The notes under the pieces: model-generated
The model's database searches: none
What the model was told of the DNA's origin: nothing
Seen by the model: the letters and a program-made list of their open reading frames with translations, nothing else
Made by a program: the position numbers and the translations under genes
Shown: in pieces, positions 49,713 through 58,294 of the stretch
How positions within the stretch are numbered: the first letter of the stretch is position 1
Layout of the letters: the number at the start of each line of letters is the position of its first letter
DNA from: Candidatus Scalindua japonica
GTDB lineage: Bacteria; Planctomycetota; Brocadiia; Brocadiales; Scalinduaceae
Direction of reading: 5' to 3'
Assembly: GCF_002443295.1 (NCBI RefSeq)
Contig: NZ_BAOS01000011.1
Span: forward strand, 60,808-124,807
Length of the DNA stretch: 64,000 nt

Positions 49713-50636
49713 TTAGAATTCCCATTTGAATTTTATTCCCCAAACGTTGTTCGCCTCATGATTAAAGACGTCACCGAAGTTAGCGAAAGCTACGGACATG
49801 GTTAAATTGTCACTGGCTATGTAAGTTATAAAACCGTCCCACCAATCGTCCTCTTCTTCTACGAGTCCCGATATAGCGTCGAATTCATCAGGTTTCTGAC
49901 GGTACTCACCGCCGATTACAAGATTGTCTAATACCAGGACGCCAAAGTTACCTTCAAAGACGGTTCTCCGTTCATCAGTAAAACCAAACAGGCCAATCTG
50001 GGCAGCTTCCGTAGAACGGATACCCGCGTTTAGCATTAGAGGGCGCGACAGGGATGTAATCATCTTAGACGCATAAAGAGTTACATCAACACCGTCGTTA
50101 TCCTCGATACCTATATCACTAAACACTCCCCCCAAACGTTTGTCTATGACTGAGGTGTCTTCGTTTTTCTTATAGTGTATGCCTAATGTCAGGGCCGGCA
50201 TCCAGGATTTCTTGAATTCGCCTTCCTGCAGGAGTTGGAGCCTGGCGTTAAAATTGTGCAGATATACTGAGTCTTCGATAGTATTAACACCAGTTGCCGT
50301 CTCAATGTCCTCGGGCAATTTACCTAAACCAAAATGGTTCAAGGCGTATCCCAATTCAAAACGGCCCCACAAAGTCTCATTCACGGTGAAGGCCTCCATG
50401 TGTCTCCCATCACCAACGTTTGCGTATGTAATACCCAAACTTGGCAGCCCGAAAACCTTGCCTTCTTCTGGTGGATTTATCAGATAGGCAGAGCCGGTCA
50501 GGAGGATTCCTCCAAACCCTTCAACATTTTGCAGTGGGAGTGGCGGCGCCTTCACTTTTTCTTCTGCAAACATAGTTAGAGCTGTCATAAAGAGCATAAT
50601 GCAACCCAGACAACTGATTATAAATATTTTCTTCAT
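49713..50636 (-). CDS. outer membrane protein, DUF3034-like
   Basis: A 307-residue protein with signal peptide (MKKIFIISCLGCIMLFMTAL ... FAEE). VEGFGGILLTGSAYLINPPEEG and later amphipathic strands (ARLQLLQEGEFKKSWMPALTLGIHY, NVWGIKFKWEF with a C-terminal Phe) indicate a small outer membrane barrel of the DUF3034 group. It lies upstream of SulP and carbonic anhydrase on the same strand. A Fur-like palindrome precedes it, so metal or iron control is possible. Transported substance unknown. Confidence 0.65.
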   Translation of the reverse strand: MKKIFIISCLGCIMLFMTALTMFAEEKVKAPPLPLQNVEGFGGILLTGSAYLINPPEEGKVFGLPSLGITYANVGDGRHMEAFTVNETLWGRFELGYALNHFGLGKLPEDIETATGVNTIEDSVYLHNFNARLQLLQEGEFKKSWMPALTLGIHYKKNEDTSVIDKRLGGVFSDIGIEDNDGVDVTLYASKMITSLSRPLMLNAGIRSTEAAQIGLFGFTDERRTVFEGNFGVLVLDNLVIGGEYRQKPDEFDAISGLVEEEDDWWDGFITYIASDNLTMSVAFANFGDVFNHEANNVWGIKFKWEF

Positions 50637-50720
50637 TTTTGCTGCGTTTCTTTATTGGAAATATAATATAAGGACAATTGCGACACCACCTTATAACTGA
50701 TAGGTTACCCGTTTCAGTCA

Positions 50721-50735
50721 GAATGATTATCATTC
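50721..50735. promoter_or_regulatory. Fur-box-like palindrome
   Basis: GAATGAT-T-ATCATTC is a perfect 7-1-7 dyad that matches the core of Fur-family operators. It lies 85 bases upstream of the DUF3034-like gene start. Regulation by Fur or a relative is a prediction. Confidence 0.5.
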
Positions 50736-50850
50736 GCGCCTAATGCAATAAACTATAAAAGGAGAAATAATATCAATATGAAATTATATAGTCAAGTATA
50801 TTTTATAATTTAACAGTATATAAGTATAAATATTTCATGTTGATATCCCA

Positions 50851-51138
50851 ATTAGTTGGAGAAAACTTGTATAATTTTTAATGAAAAGTACCGTTCGTCC
50901 AGGAATCCATATGCTTTTCTTTTAATGACTTTGATTTTATTATTAACCCCTTCAAGTTTACTAGTATGGATCTGGCAGTCACAGTGATTCAAAATTCCAT
51001 AGCTATAACGTTTTAACATGTTCGTAAATTTTCTTACACAAGGATGATTAAGTGTGTTCGCTAAAAGGCACCACTCATCCAGTGCCTTTTTAACCCACGT
51101 TCACGATCGGTAGAACCAAAGGTGCTTAAGCTTTATAA
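50851..51138 (-). pseudogene. ISL3 transposase, 3' part
   Basis: Reads LWFYRS, one stop codon (TGA for an Arg codon), then KKALDEWCLLANTLNHPCVR, LKRYSYGILNHCDCQIHTSK and LEGVNNKIKVIKRKAYGF, the C-terminal end of ISL3 transposases, with the stop inside the element's terminal repeat. It continues the product of 52218-53078 on the other side of the IS3 element, with a small frame shift at the junction. Confidence 0.75.
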
Positions 51139-51206
51139 TGGACTGGTATTTTCGGACCACTAGCTAAGATGCATTTTTGATGTTAAAATATCAAAAAGGA
51201 GGTTCA

Positions 51207-51494
51207 AAAATGAGAAAGGGTTTTAATGCGGAATTTAAGGCGAAGGTTGCATTGGAAGCAATTAAGGAAGAAAAGACCATAGCGGAGTTGTCATCTAAAT
51301 ACGAAGTACATAGGACACAAATAACGGATTGGCGTAAAGGAGCATTAGGCGGAGTGAAAGAAACCTTCAAGGGAAAACGGGAGAAGGACAACAAAGAAAA
51401 TGAGAGGTTGGTTGATGAGTTGTATAGACAGATCGGTCAACTGAAGGTAGAAAACGAATGGCTTAAAAAAAAAGCTGCATTGTTTGAAGATTGA
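51207..51494 (+). CDS. IS3-family transposase OrfA
   Basis: About 95 residues from MRKGFNAEFKAKVALEAIKE, preceded by AAAGGAGG. FNAEFKAKVALEAIKEEKTI, then ELSSKYEVHRTQITDWRK, is the helix-turn-helix of OrfA, and ERLVDELYRQIGQLKVENEW is the leucine-zipper-like tail used for dimerisation. The ATG chosen is at 51209; the upstream ATG at 51177 lacks a ribosome site. It binds the element's ends together with OrfB. Confidence 0.8.
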   Translation, partial: KMRKGFNAEFKAKVALEAIKEEKTIAELSSKYEVHRTQITDWRKGALGGVKETFKGKREKDNKENERLVDELYRQIGQLKVENEWLKKKAALFED

Positions 51495-51969
51495 GGAGAA
51501 AAGACGGCTAATAGAATCGAGGAATGGTAAGTTAAGTATTCGCAGGCAGTGCGAACTTTTGGATCTTCATAGATCAAATTACTATTATGAGCCTTTTATG
51601 GAAGCCGAAAGATCCAGGAAGGATTAAGGCGTGAAGGCTTTGAAATAGACAGAGAGAGGTTGTCCTAAGGTGTTTAATAGTGATCAGGGATCACAGTTTA
51701 CGAGTAATGAGTTTACTGGTATTCTCATAAGTAGTGGGATTGAGATCAGTATGGATGGACGAGGTCGAGTGTTTGACAATATTTTTACCGAGAGGCTTTG
51801 GAGGAGTGTGAAGTATGAGGAGGTGTATATAAAAAACTACCAGGTATATCAAGATGCCCGCGAGGGTTTAAGTCGTTATTTTTTGTTTTATAACAACCGT
51901 AGATATCATCAATCGCCAGGGTACAGGACTCCGATTGAAGTGCATTATGGAGGATATAAAGGGAAATAA
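51490..51969 (+). pseudogene. IS3-family transposase OrfB with a large internal deletion
   Basis: The first 48 codons after OrfA (IEEKRRLIESRNGKLSIRRQ, then CELLDLHRSNYYYEP) are the start of OrfB and end at a stop near 51626. A second frame from 51670 has FNSDQGSQFTSNEF, FTERLWRSVKYEEVY and NNRRYHQ, the catalytic C-terminal part with the second Asp and the Glu. The first Asp and about 130 codons are missing. Not functional. Confidence 0.8.
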
Positions 51970-52217
51970 TGCCATAAAAAATTATTTCTAGAAAAGAAAA
52001 ATAGACAATGGGGAGGGGTTTGTGAATTTGCAAAAAAGTGTAACTCCAGTCGCCCTAAGGGCTCCTTCCGTTACACTTTTTGTGTTGTGTTGTTCATTAG
52101 GCAATGCATCTAAAAAATAGCATAAAATGGTCTTGACAAACCAGGCCACCTCACTTATCCTTTAAGAATTAAAACCGTATTTATTGTCTCGTTGAGTGAT
52201 AAAAGTTGTTTTAAATG

Positions 52218-53078
52218 CTATCGATGATCTTTCTTGCGAATGTTTCGTTTGTTCTTTAAAAGAATGTATTTCGAGCCTACAAATATATCTTTATCCTGTT
52301 TTGTGGCTTTACGGAATTCGGCATTGCGCACTTTATCAATAACTTTGCCAAAACTTGAAACTACATGGAAAAGGTCGAAGACTATCTTCACATGAGGTAC
52401 CTGGCTTTTTACCGTATGAATATATGGATCCCGCATATCCATCGCTATCGCTTCTATGGTTTGTCTTTGTTTATTGGTCATACCGTTAAAGAAGTCTATC
52501 AAGGTTTCTTTGGTTCGACCTTTTCCAACCCAGACCACCCGGCCACTGACATAGTCCAAAACAACTGTCATGTAGTGATGTCCCTTAGAAATAGCTATTT
52601 CGTCAACTGCCAGTACACGAAGACCATTATAGCCTGTTTCTCCGTATTGTTGCTCAAGAAAATACTTATCGATAGTTTTAACGGTTTTCCAGTTAATTCC
52701 AAAATGTGTTGCAACATCTTTTACCGTTAAAACTTTACACAACTGATAAATAAACAATGCTAAACGACGAGTGACACGAATGTATGGTTCAAAAAACTCC
52801 AGATCTTCAACAGTTATTCGGTCACATGGTGCACACATAACCTTACGACAAGAACAGTTTATCCATACACGTGTCGAACCCATATTCAGATCACGGATAG
52901 ACCGCTTCTGGTAGCTATGAATACGTTGTGCTTTACTGCCACACACATGGCATTTAGGACTAAATCGATGATCCGGTATTGCCGTAAGTTGTGACATATC
53001 TGCATCAGATGAAACCGATTGCTTAATAATTCGTACTCGGTCAAAAGGAAAATATGGTAAAATATTCAACGTGGACAT
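52218..53078 (-). pseudogene. ISL3 transposase, 5' part (286 codons)
   Basis: GGAG precedes the ATG. CHVCGSKAQRIHSYQKRSIRDL and INCSCRKVMCAPCDR form the zinc-binding N-terminus, DVATHFGINWKTVK is the helix-turn-helix, and VLAVDEIAISKGHHYMTVVLD and VKIVFDLFHVV give two catalytic Asps. It ends at a TAG (KKDHR stop) where HLKQLLSLNETINTVLILK continues in frame beyond, so the stop is a nonsense mutation. The IS3 element then cuts the gene; the rest is at 50851-51138. Confidence 0.8.
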
Positions 53079-53103
53079 TGCTGATCTCCTATAAATAAAT
53101 CAT

Positions 53104-54224
53104 ATATTAACCCGGCAATTAAATACATTGAAATTTTCTCTGGATATGTTATAATTGCTGCATGGAAAATATCGATGCACGAAAACTTTCAACAGAAACC
53201 CAGCAACAAATACGTAACCAATCAATTCGACTCAGAAAGTCTGGAAAAACCTACAGAGAAATATCAGAGATTACCGGTATTCATCTAAATACTATTGCCA
53301 GATGGTGTAAAGCTTATCAGCGTAAAGGTGCTAAAGCTATTCAAATTAAGAGAAGGGGTAGACGAGTGGGTAACTGCCGAACATTGACCCCGGAGCGAGA
53401 AAGAGAAATCCAGAAAATTATTTATGAGAAGTGTCCTGATCAGCTTAAATTTTCTTTTGCATTGTGGACTCGTAAAGCAGTTCAGCAGTTAATCAAACAA
53501 CTCTGTTGCTTTGATATGCCGGTACGAACTGTAGGTGAATATTTAAAACGATGGGGTTTTACGCCTCAAAAGCCATTACGCAGAGCTTACAAGCAGAATT
53601 CTAAAGCCGTTAATGAATGGCTGGATAAAGAGTATCCTGCAATTGCACAAAAAGCTAAAAAAGAAAAAGCAGAAATCCACTGGGGAGATGAAACGGGACT
53701 TTGTAATGACAGTTATCACGGCAGAAGCTATGCACCACGAGGGCAAACACCCGCGATTCGCCTTCACCCCAGGTGCAAACGGGTGAATTTGATTTCTACA
53801 GTTACGAATCAAGGCAAGGTAAGATTTATGGTATATAAGGATAAAATGAATTCTAGTACTCTTATAAAATTTATGAAACGCCTTATCAAAGATTCAACAA
53901 GAAAGATATTTCTGGTTCTTGATAATTTAAAGGTTCATCATAGTCACATTGTAAGGAATTGGCGACAAAAGCATAAAGAGCAAATAGAGGTTTTCTTTTT
54001 ACCCTCTTACTCCCCGGAGTTAAATCCAGATGAGTATTTAAATTGTGATTTAAAAGCAGGTGTACATTCCAAAACGCCTGCAAGAACAAAAGAGCAACTC
54101 AAGAATAAGGCAATATCTCATCTGAGAAAACTTCAAAAGTCTCCGGGCAGAGTAAGGAAATACTTTAAACATCCAAAAATTGCGTATGCTGCATAGTCAA
54201 TCTATTTAATTGCCGGGTTAATAT
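53104..54224 (+). mobile_element. IS630-family element
   Basis: Perfect 22-bp inverted repeats (ATATTAACCCGGCAATTAAATA at 53104-53125 and its complement at 54203-54224) flank one intact transposase gene. The outermost TA on each side probably is the duplicated TA target typical of the family. It is inserted 27 bases upstream of the ISL3 transposase start, within the ISL3 element. Confidence 0.88.
53162..54196 (+). CDS. IS630-family DDE transposase
   Basis: A 344-residue protein. KSGKTYREISEITGIHLNTIARWCK is the helix-turn-helix, with a winged-helix second domain (ALWTRKAVQQLIKQ). The catalytic residues are in HWGDETGL, FLVLDNLKVHH and SPELNPDEYLN (Asp-Asp-Glu; the family often has NPIE where this has NPDE). 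It is full length with perfect terminal repeats, so it may still be active. Confidence 0.9.
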   Translation: MENIDARKLSTETQQQIRNQSIRLRKSGKTYREISEITGIHLNTIARWCKAYQRKGAKAIQIKRRGRRVGNCRTLTPEREREIQKIIYEKCPDQLKFSFALWTRKAVQQLIKQLCCFDMPVRTVGEYLKRWGFTPQKPLRRAYKQNSKAVNEWLDKEYPAIAQKAKKEKAEIHWGDETGLCNDSYHGRSYAPRGQTPAIRLHPRCKRVNLISTVTNQGKVRFMVYKDKMNSSTLIKFMKRLIKDSTRKIFLVLDNLKVHHSHIVRNWRQKHKEQIEVFFLPSYSPELNPDEYLNCDLKAGVHSKTPARTKEQLKNKAISHLRKLQKSPGRVRKYFKHPKIAYAA

Positions 54225-54313
54225 GGGTATATATTTATTTATAAGAATACCGGATGTTCACTTTTTCAATAGATTAATCCATAATAGATTACTCTTTTCT
54301 CCAACTAATTCGG

Positions 54314-54529
54314 AGATGAACCAAATTTCAATAATACATTATTCTGTCAAAAATATACAAATTATCCTTTAATGCCACCAGTCTCAACAATACCAACTAC
54401 ATTCAGGCAGGGACACTATTGCCTACACCTAATTGAACCATTAAAAGATAGTTGCGAAAATAAACATATTCTGGTAGATAATGTTCTAGATAAAATCTTA
54501 TATGCATATATCGCAATTATTAACTCACT
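54314..54529. promoter_or_regulatory. leader region of the winged-helix regulator gene
   Basis: Lies between the right end of the ISL3 element and the regulator gene. The block 54389-54440 resembles 49610-49660 upstream of SulP, so before the ISL3 insertion the regulator and DUF3034-like gene shared one divergent promoter region. Confidence 0.45.
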
Positions 54530-55039
54530 ATGAAACTAACTAAAAACGAAATACGTGTACTCAAGCTGCTGGTAGAAAACCCGCTAGCGATAAATAGTGA
54601 TGTTTCGAAGAAGCTTAAGATAACTTCGCAGGCAGTTGGTAAAATAAGAAAACAACTCTACGAAAAAGGTGTTATTAAGAACCATGAACTGAGATTGAAT
54701 TATAATAAATTAGACATAAACATACTTTCAATTGCTTTGATTAAAATATTGCCCAGTGTCTTCAAAATATTTAAAAATAACGAATTAGACAAGGTGGTAA
54801 GGCCGGTAAATGCGATAAGGTCTTATGCAATACGGGAAACTGACGTAACACATATAATAATATATGCATTCAGGGATATTGAAGAGTACGACACATATTT
54901 CAAAGATATTTTAGATGAATTCAGTGATTACGTAGAAATAAAACACTCCTTTGTTCTGTCATCAAAAAGCGTATTAAAATCATCATCTATGGATATGCTT
55001 TTAAAAGTACTTGGTGAATACAGAATGAATAATAAATAG
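54530..55039 (+). CDS. Lrp/AsnC-like winged-helix regulator
   Basis: A 169-residue protein. MKLTKNEIRVLKLLVENPLA, then NSDVSKKLKITSQAVGKIRK and LYEKGVI, is a winged helix of the Lrp/MarR type in the first 60 residues. The remainder (about 100 residues, beta-alpha pattern, TDVTHIIIYAFRDIEEYDTYF) resembles a small effector domain but is not a typical RAM domain. It is divergent from the DUF3034-like gene across the ISL3 insertion and is a candidate regulator of the bicarbonate set. Effector unknown. Confidence 0.7.
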   Translation: MKLTKNEIRVLKLLVENPLAINSDVSKKLKITSQAVGKIRKQLYEKGVIKNHELRLNYNKLDINILSIALIKILPSVFKIFKNNELDKVVRPVNAIRSYAIRETDVTHIIIYAFRDIEEYDTYFKDILDEFSDYVEIKHSFVLSSKSVLKSSSMDMLLKVLGEYRMNNK

Positions 55040-55101
55040 GCCTCCTCAGTATGTTATTATGTGTTCATAATTGTTTAATACAAACGATAACGGGAGGGAT
55101 T

Positions 55102-55473
55102 ATGAAGAATGCAATCATAAATAATAGCAAAGCAGGAAAATACTATTGGTGAGCACAATCAGCACCTGTTGATGTATTAACGCGCAAATTCCGCAATCAG
55201 TCACCAAAAATAGAAGATTCGTTTCACATGTTGAGAGATAGCACTGCATGCCTGTTTTTATCTGAATTAATAAACGGAAAATATGATTTTGCTGGTGTAT
55301 TGTACAACATTCCTTCAGATATTTTCTTTCCAAAAATTAAAAAAAGTGATCTGATTTCCTCGCCTCTACCTAATCTGTCAAACAAAGATATAATTATGCA
55401 TTTAACTGGACCGGCACTAAACGATGACAAAAAATTGACAAAAAATGGCTATTTAAAAGCGATTCAATATTAG
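55102..55473 (+). pseudogene. unidentified ORF with in-frame TGA at codon 17
   Basis: A GGGAGGG lies just before the ATG. The frame reads 16 codons (ending GKYYW), then TGA, then stays open for a further 106 codons to TAG at 55473. Downstream sense residues (LRDSTACLFLSELINGKYDF, VLYNIPSDIFFPKI) look like ordinary protein. I do not recognise the family. It may be a pseudogene by one nonsense mutation; recoding is less likely, since no clear bacterial SECIS hairpin follows the TGA. Confidence 0.45.
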
Positions 55474-55647
55474 AAAAAACGATATTAACTCTTTTGAGTC
55501 TATGACACATAGCAAAGCATCACGAATCCCACACTCAAGCACAGAATTCAAAATAATTCGCTCGTCAATCTTGTTTTCTAATCGGAACTCTTCGTATCTT
55601 CTGTCTATTTGAGCAATCTCAACCTCTTTTAAAGCTTTTTTATTCAT
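55453..55647 (-). pseudogene. ParB-like N-terminal domain remnant
   Basis: 64 codons; EVEIAQIDRRYEEFRLENKI and LNSVLECGIRDALLCVID resemble the start of ParB/Spo0J-type nuclease domains found in mobile element ORFs. After KELI the expected LLDGFKR-type segment is altered and a stop follows, so only a fragment remains. It follows the Cys-rich gene 55698-56233 on the same strand, and both probably belong to one decayed element. Confidence 0.4.
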
Positions 55648-55697
55648 GGTCCCGGTAGTTTACACCACACCTGCCAGAATACGAGGCCCTGCTGCCT

Positions 55698-56233
55698 CTA
55701 ATTCTGAAAAAAAGTTTGATAAATCTGCTGTATTCGGTAAAGACCAACACTTCTCCCCTCGGTTAGACTCATCATAAAATCCATGTGTCCCACAAAATCT
55801 TTATCTTTATTTGCCTCAACATCAGAATTGGATTGTTCGGGATGTTCGGGTGGTATCTCTTTCAGTTCATACCTTCGCCGGTTATGCGCCTTTTTTGATT
55901 TTTTTCCATCCTCGGTTTGGTAATACTCGGCACATCGCTTACGGGCACCTGCTTTTTTATGATGAGTTCTGCAGCCCAATGGGCAGCGTATGTCGATCCT
56001 TCCACGATTTCCGGGATGAGTTAGAAAAAAATCCTGCACTCAACACAGCGTGTGAGGACTCGGTGTGTTGGATTGGTCGATCGTAAAATATCACGGAGGG
56101 TCCGGTAATACTTTGAGATGGCTGGTCGTACCACTTCTTTGCGGTACCAGTTATGTTCGTAGGCGTAGAAACTCTTTAGATGGATTAAGGAGTAAAAGAT
56201 AGTTTCGGTTATACGCTTAAATTCAATTTGCAT
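55698..56233 (-). pseudogene. Cys-rich mobile-element ORF with frameshift in a T run
   Basis: The frame 56021-56233 encodes KEVVRPAISKYYRTLRDILR and THRVLTRCVECRIFF, then stops; the continuation LTHPGNRGRIDIRCPLGCRT, then HHKKAGARKRCAEYYQTEDG, is found one base out of frame at the seven-T run near 56022. The CxxC-CxxxC knuckles and the basic KKSKKAHNRRRYEL tail suggest a zinc-binding nucleic-acid protein. One base change at the homopolymer would restore about 178 residues, so it may be an assembly error. Confidence 0.5.
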
Positions 56234-56480
56234 AAGCGTATCGTAACAAAGAATGATTTATTAGTAAATTATTGACTTGCACAACCTTGTGGTCACTTTA
56301 AACTGAAATCATTCTGATATGCTCTCTATAATCTATTGTTGCGACTCTTGCGGGGTGAGGAGGGAGATTTATCTCAGCACAAAGGGGAGAATTTATCTCA
56401 GCGCTATCGAAGGGTGTTAACTTGGTGCTTACCTACTCCCTGTCATACAACATACAATCAATTATGCAACATCGGCTCGC
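56234..56480. other. intergenic region with a short direct repeat
   Basis: No gene. GGGAGATTTATCTCAGC and a near copy (GGGAGAATTTATCTCAGC) lie in tandem at about 56360-56402, possibly the end of the decayed element to the left. Confidence 0.35.
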
Positions 56481-56604
56481 AAATAACGCTCCGCATAAGC
56501 AACCACCACCTGTATATATGCTTGCAAGAAAGGTTTGGAGCGGCAGCCTCAATAAATATTAAATCGCATAGTTATTGGTGGTTAGCTTCATGCGCTCGTT
56601 ATAT
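56481..56604 (-). other. attC-like recombination site A
   Basis: On the minus strand it begins ATATAAC (56604-56598), which overlaps the stop codon of the antitoxin gene, and ends GTTATTT (56487-56481). The arms CGCATGAAGCTAACCACC and its partner pair with unpaired bases, the usual build of integron attC sites. Position directly after the cassette genes is as expected. Confidence 0.5.
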
Positions 56605-56886
56605 TTTTTTTTCGATTAAACGGCCTGTTACAAACTTATGTAATACGCTCGACATTAACGTTTGATATGGTATTCCTTCTTCTAATGCTTTTGTTTGTAA
56701 TGCTATTACATCCTTACTAGACATGCGTAGATTAATACGTCTATCTTTTTTGAAAGAGGATTTTGCCATTTCTATATATTTTGATATTTCTCTATTTTTA
56801 TTTTTTATTGATACCCACTCACCTTTTTCGACAGATTCTAATAGGGCTTTTTCCTCTTTGTCTAATTTTAAGTTTTTCATTTTCAT
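56599..56886 (-). CDS. BrnA/CopG-like antitoxin
   Basis: A 95-residue protein. The C-terminal RINLRMSSKDVIALQTKALE and GIPYQTLMSSVLHKFVTGRL form a ribbon-helix-helix DNA-binding domain of the CopG type as in BrnA antitoxins; the N-terminal half is charged and helical and would bind the toxin. It overlaps the toxin gene by four bases and is translated after it, the toxin-first order known for brnTA. It should neutralise the toxin and repress the operon. Confidence 0.8.
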   Translation of the reverse strand: MKMKNLKLDKEEKALLESVEKGEWVSIKNKNREISKYIEMAKSSFKKDRRINLRMSSKDVIALQTKALEEGIPYQTLMSSVLHKFVTGRLIEKKI

Positions 56887-57161
56887 ACCTCCCTATGAAT
56901 ATATTTTTTTGTCATTTTTCGACTTGGGATAACGGTTTTTAAAAATATTTCATTTTCACTTTCAACAAATGGAACTAAATATGCGTAATCATCAATATTC
57001 ACTATAAATATTTTTTGTTCCAAATACTCTTTGTGATTTGGATGATTTATTATGTCTAATAACCATCCATTCTCAATATAAAGCATGACTTTTTCAAAAG
57101 TGATGCCCCTTTCTGCCTTCAACTTTTCATTTTTTTCAGTATTCCACGAATAAACCTTCAT
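56883..57161 (-). CDS. BrnT-like toxin
   Basis: A 92-residue protein. YSWNTEKNEKLKAERGITFEKV and IFIVNIDDYAYLVPFVESEN match the BrnT ribonuclease fold, but the usual EERF/RIISAR residues are altered (EIFLKTVIPSRKMTKKY), as in a divergent branch. It is the first gene of the pair. BrnT toxins are RNases that stop translation under stress. The pair lies between two attC-like sites. Confidence 0.7.
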   Translation of the reverse strand: MKVYSWNTEKNEKLKAERGITFEKVMLYIENGWLLDIINHPNHKEYLEQKIFIVNIDDYAYLVPFVESENEIFLKTVIPSRKMTKKYIHREV

Positions 57162-57201
57162 TGTCTATATATATGACAGTGTGTGCCTTTTGTCAACTAA
57201 A

Positions 57202-57283
57202 ATATAACGTCTAGTATGAGCTACCGGCTGATGGCTTGCGAACCGCAAGGGCTTATCCGGTCAGCTCAATACTATGGTTGGAC
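57202..57283. other. attC-like recombination site B
   Basis: Bounded by ATATAAC (57202-57208) and GTTGGAC (57277-57283, exact GTTRRRY). Between them GAGCTACCGG...GGCTTGCG pairs with CGCAAGGGCTTATCCGG...AGCTC around a four-base loop, with an extrahelical G in one arm. Either orientation satisfies the R''/R' rule. It lies 40 bases upstream of the first toxin gene. Confidence 0.5.
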
Positions 57284-57387
57284 GAAGCCGCTATCGCGGA
57301 GAACAAAATCGGAAATTTATTATATAATGTAACCTCACACCCTCAACGGGAGGGTGAATCTATTAACAAATAGGAGGTTACAGGTCT

Positions 57388-58294
57388 ATGAAAACATTAT
57401 CTCAATCCGATTTCAACAAATATTACCAAACGCAACTAAAGCACCTACGCTTGAAAGGACTCCGGCCAAAAACAATCGAGGCTTATTCACGTGCCATCCG
57501 ACGGATCGGTGATTATTTTGACAATCAGATACACGATCTATCTGAACAGCAACTACTTGACTATTTTTCCAATCTCCTCAATACCCATTCATGGAGCGCA
57601 GTAAATTAGACCTCTACGGACTAAAGTTTTTCTACACTCATGTGCTTCATAAGCGTTGGGAGCAAGTTAATCTTATTAAACCACCCAAAACGCAACGTTT
57701 GCCCGATATTGTCACCATTAATGAAGCCCACCAACTTTTCCAGGTGACGAGAAAACTCAGTTACCGGGCCTTCTACTTTGTTCTTTACAGTCTTGGTCTC
57801 CGCCTGGGTGAAGGACTACGTCTTGAGGTTAGCGATGTCGATTCTCAGCGAATGCGGGTGCATATCCGCGATAGCAAAGGCAATAAAGACCGTTTCGTAC
57901 CCCTGCCAAAGGTAACCCTGAATCTCTTACGCCGTTTTTGGCTTGTTCATCGCAATCCTGTCTTTCTATTTCCAGGCCGTCATGGTGGCTTGAAATCAGC
58001 CCACCTGGCAAAAACACCTCTGAATAGAAATGGCGTTCAGGCCACTCTGCGTAAGGTAGCCCGGGAGTGTGGAATTAAAAAAAAATTACACCACACAGTC
58101 TGCGACACAGCTACGCAACCCATCTGATTGAGGCGGGTGTTGATCTGCTTGAAGTACAAAAAATCCTCGGCCACCACAGTATTTTAACCACTGCCAAATA
58201 TACCCACCTGACCTCTCATACAAATCGTAATGCCTTGCAATTAATTAATGATTTGATGAATGGTTTTTCCATAGAATGGGGGAATGTTATATGA
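57388..58294 (+). pseudogene. tyrosine recombinase with two frameshifts (IS91-associated)
   Basis: Three successive frames encode one integrase: an N-terminal SAM-like domain (LKGLRPKTIEAYSRAIRRIG), a catalytic domain (LYSLGLRLGEGLRLEVSDVD with the first Arg) and a C-terminal part with [30 protein letters not shown] and the catalytic Tyr. Breaks occur near 57602 (one A missing in GTAAATTAG) and near 58085 (nine A where ten restore the frame). It lacks the insertion typical of integron integrases, so it is not IntI. Its end overlaps the IS91 transposase start by four bases. Confidence 0.75.

Larger units (their letters stand above)
51139..52154 (+). mobile_element. IS3-family element with internal deletion
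   Basis: Ends are approximate: left TGGACTGGTATTTTCGGACC and right (inverted) TGAGGTGGCCTGGTTTGTCA are partly similar. It contains an intact orfA and an orfB lacking about 130 central codons, so it is about 0.3 kb shorter than a complete copy and cannot move by itself. It interrupts the ISL3 transposase reading frame. Confidence 0.7.
50847..54313 (-). mobile_element. ISL3-family element interrupted by an IS3- and an IS630-family element
   Basis: Terminal inverted repeats CCCAATTAGTTGGAGAAAA (50847-50865) and, inverted, CCGAATTAGTTGGAGAAAA (54295-54313) match in 18 of 19 positions. Between them lie both halves of an ISL3 transposase on the minus strand, split by an IS3-family element (about 51139-52154), and an IS630-family element (53106-54222) inserted between the transposase start and the right end. 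Removing both leaves about 1.3 kb, normal for ISL3. No clear target duplication was seen. Confidence 0.8.

Noticed and set aside
55150..55152. Selenocysteine codon
   Set aside because: No convincing SECIS hairpin in the 40 bases after the TGA and no Cys-type redox motif around it; kept only as an open possibility in a finding.
57388..58294. Integron integrase (intI) for the attC-like sites
   Set aside because: The segment between the catalytic Arg region and the HSLRH motif lacks the extra stretch found in IntI, and the gene directly overlaps an IS91 transposase, so it belongs to that element.
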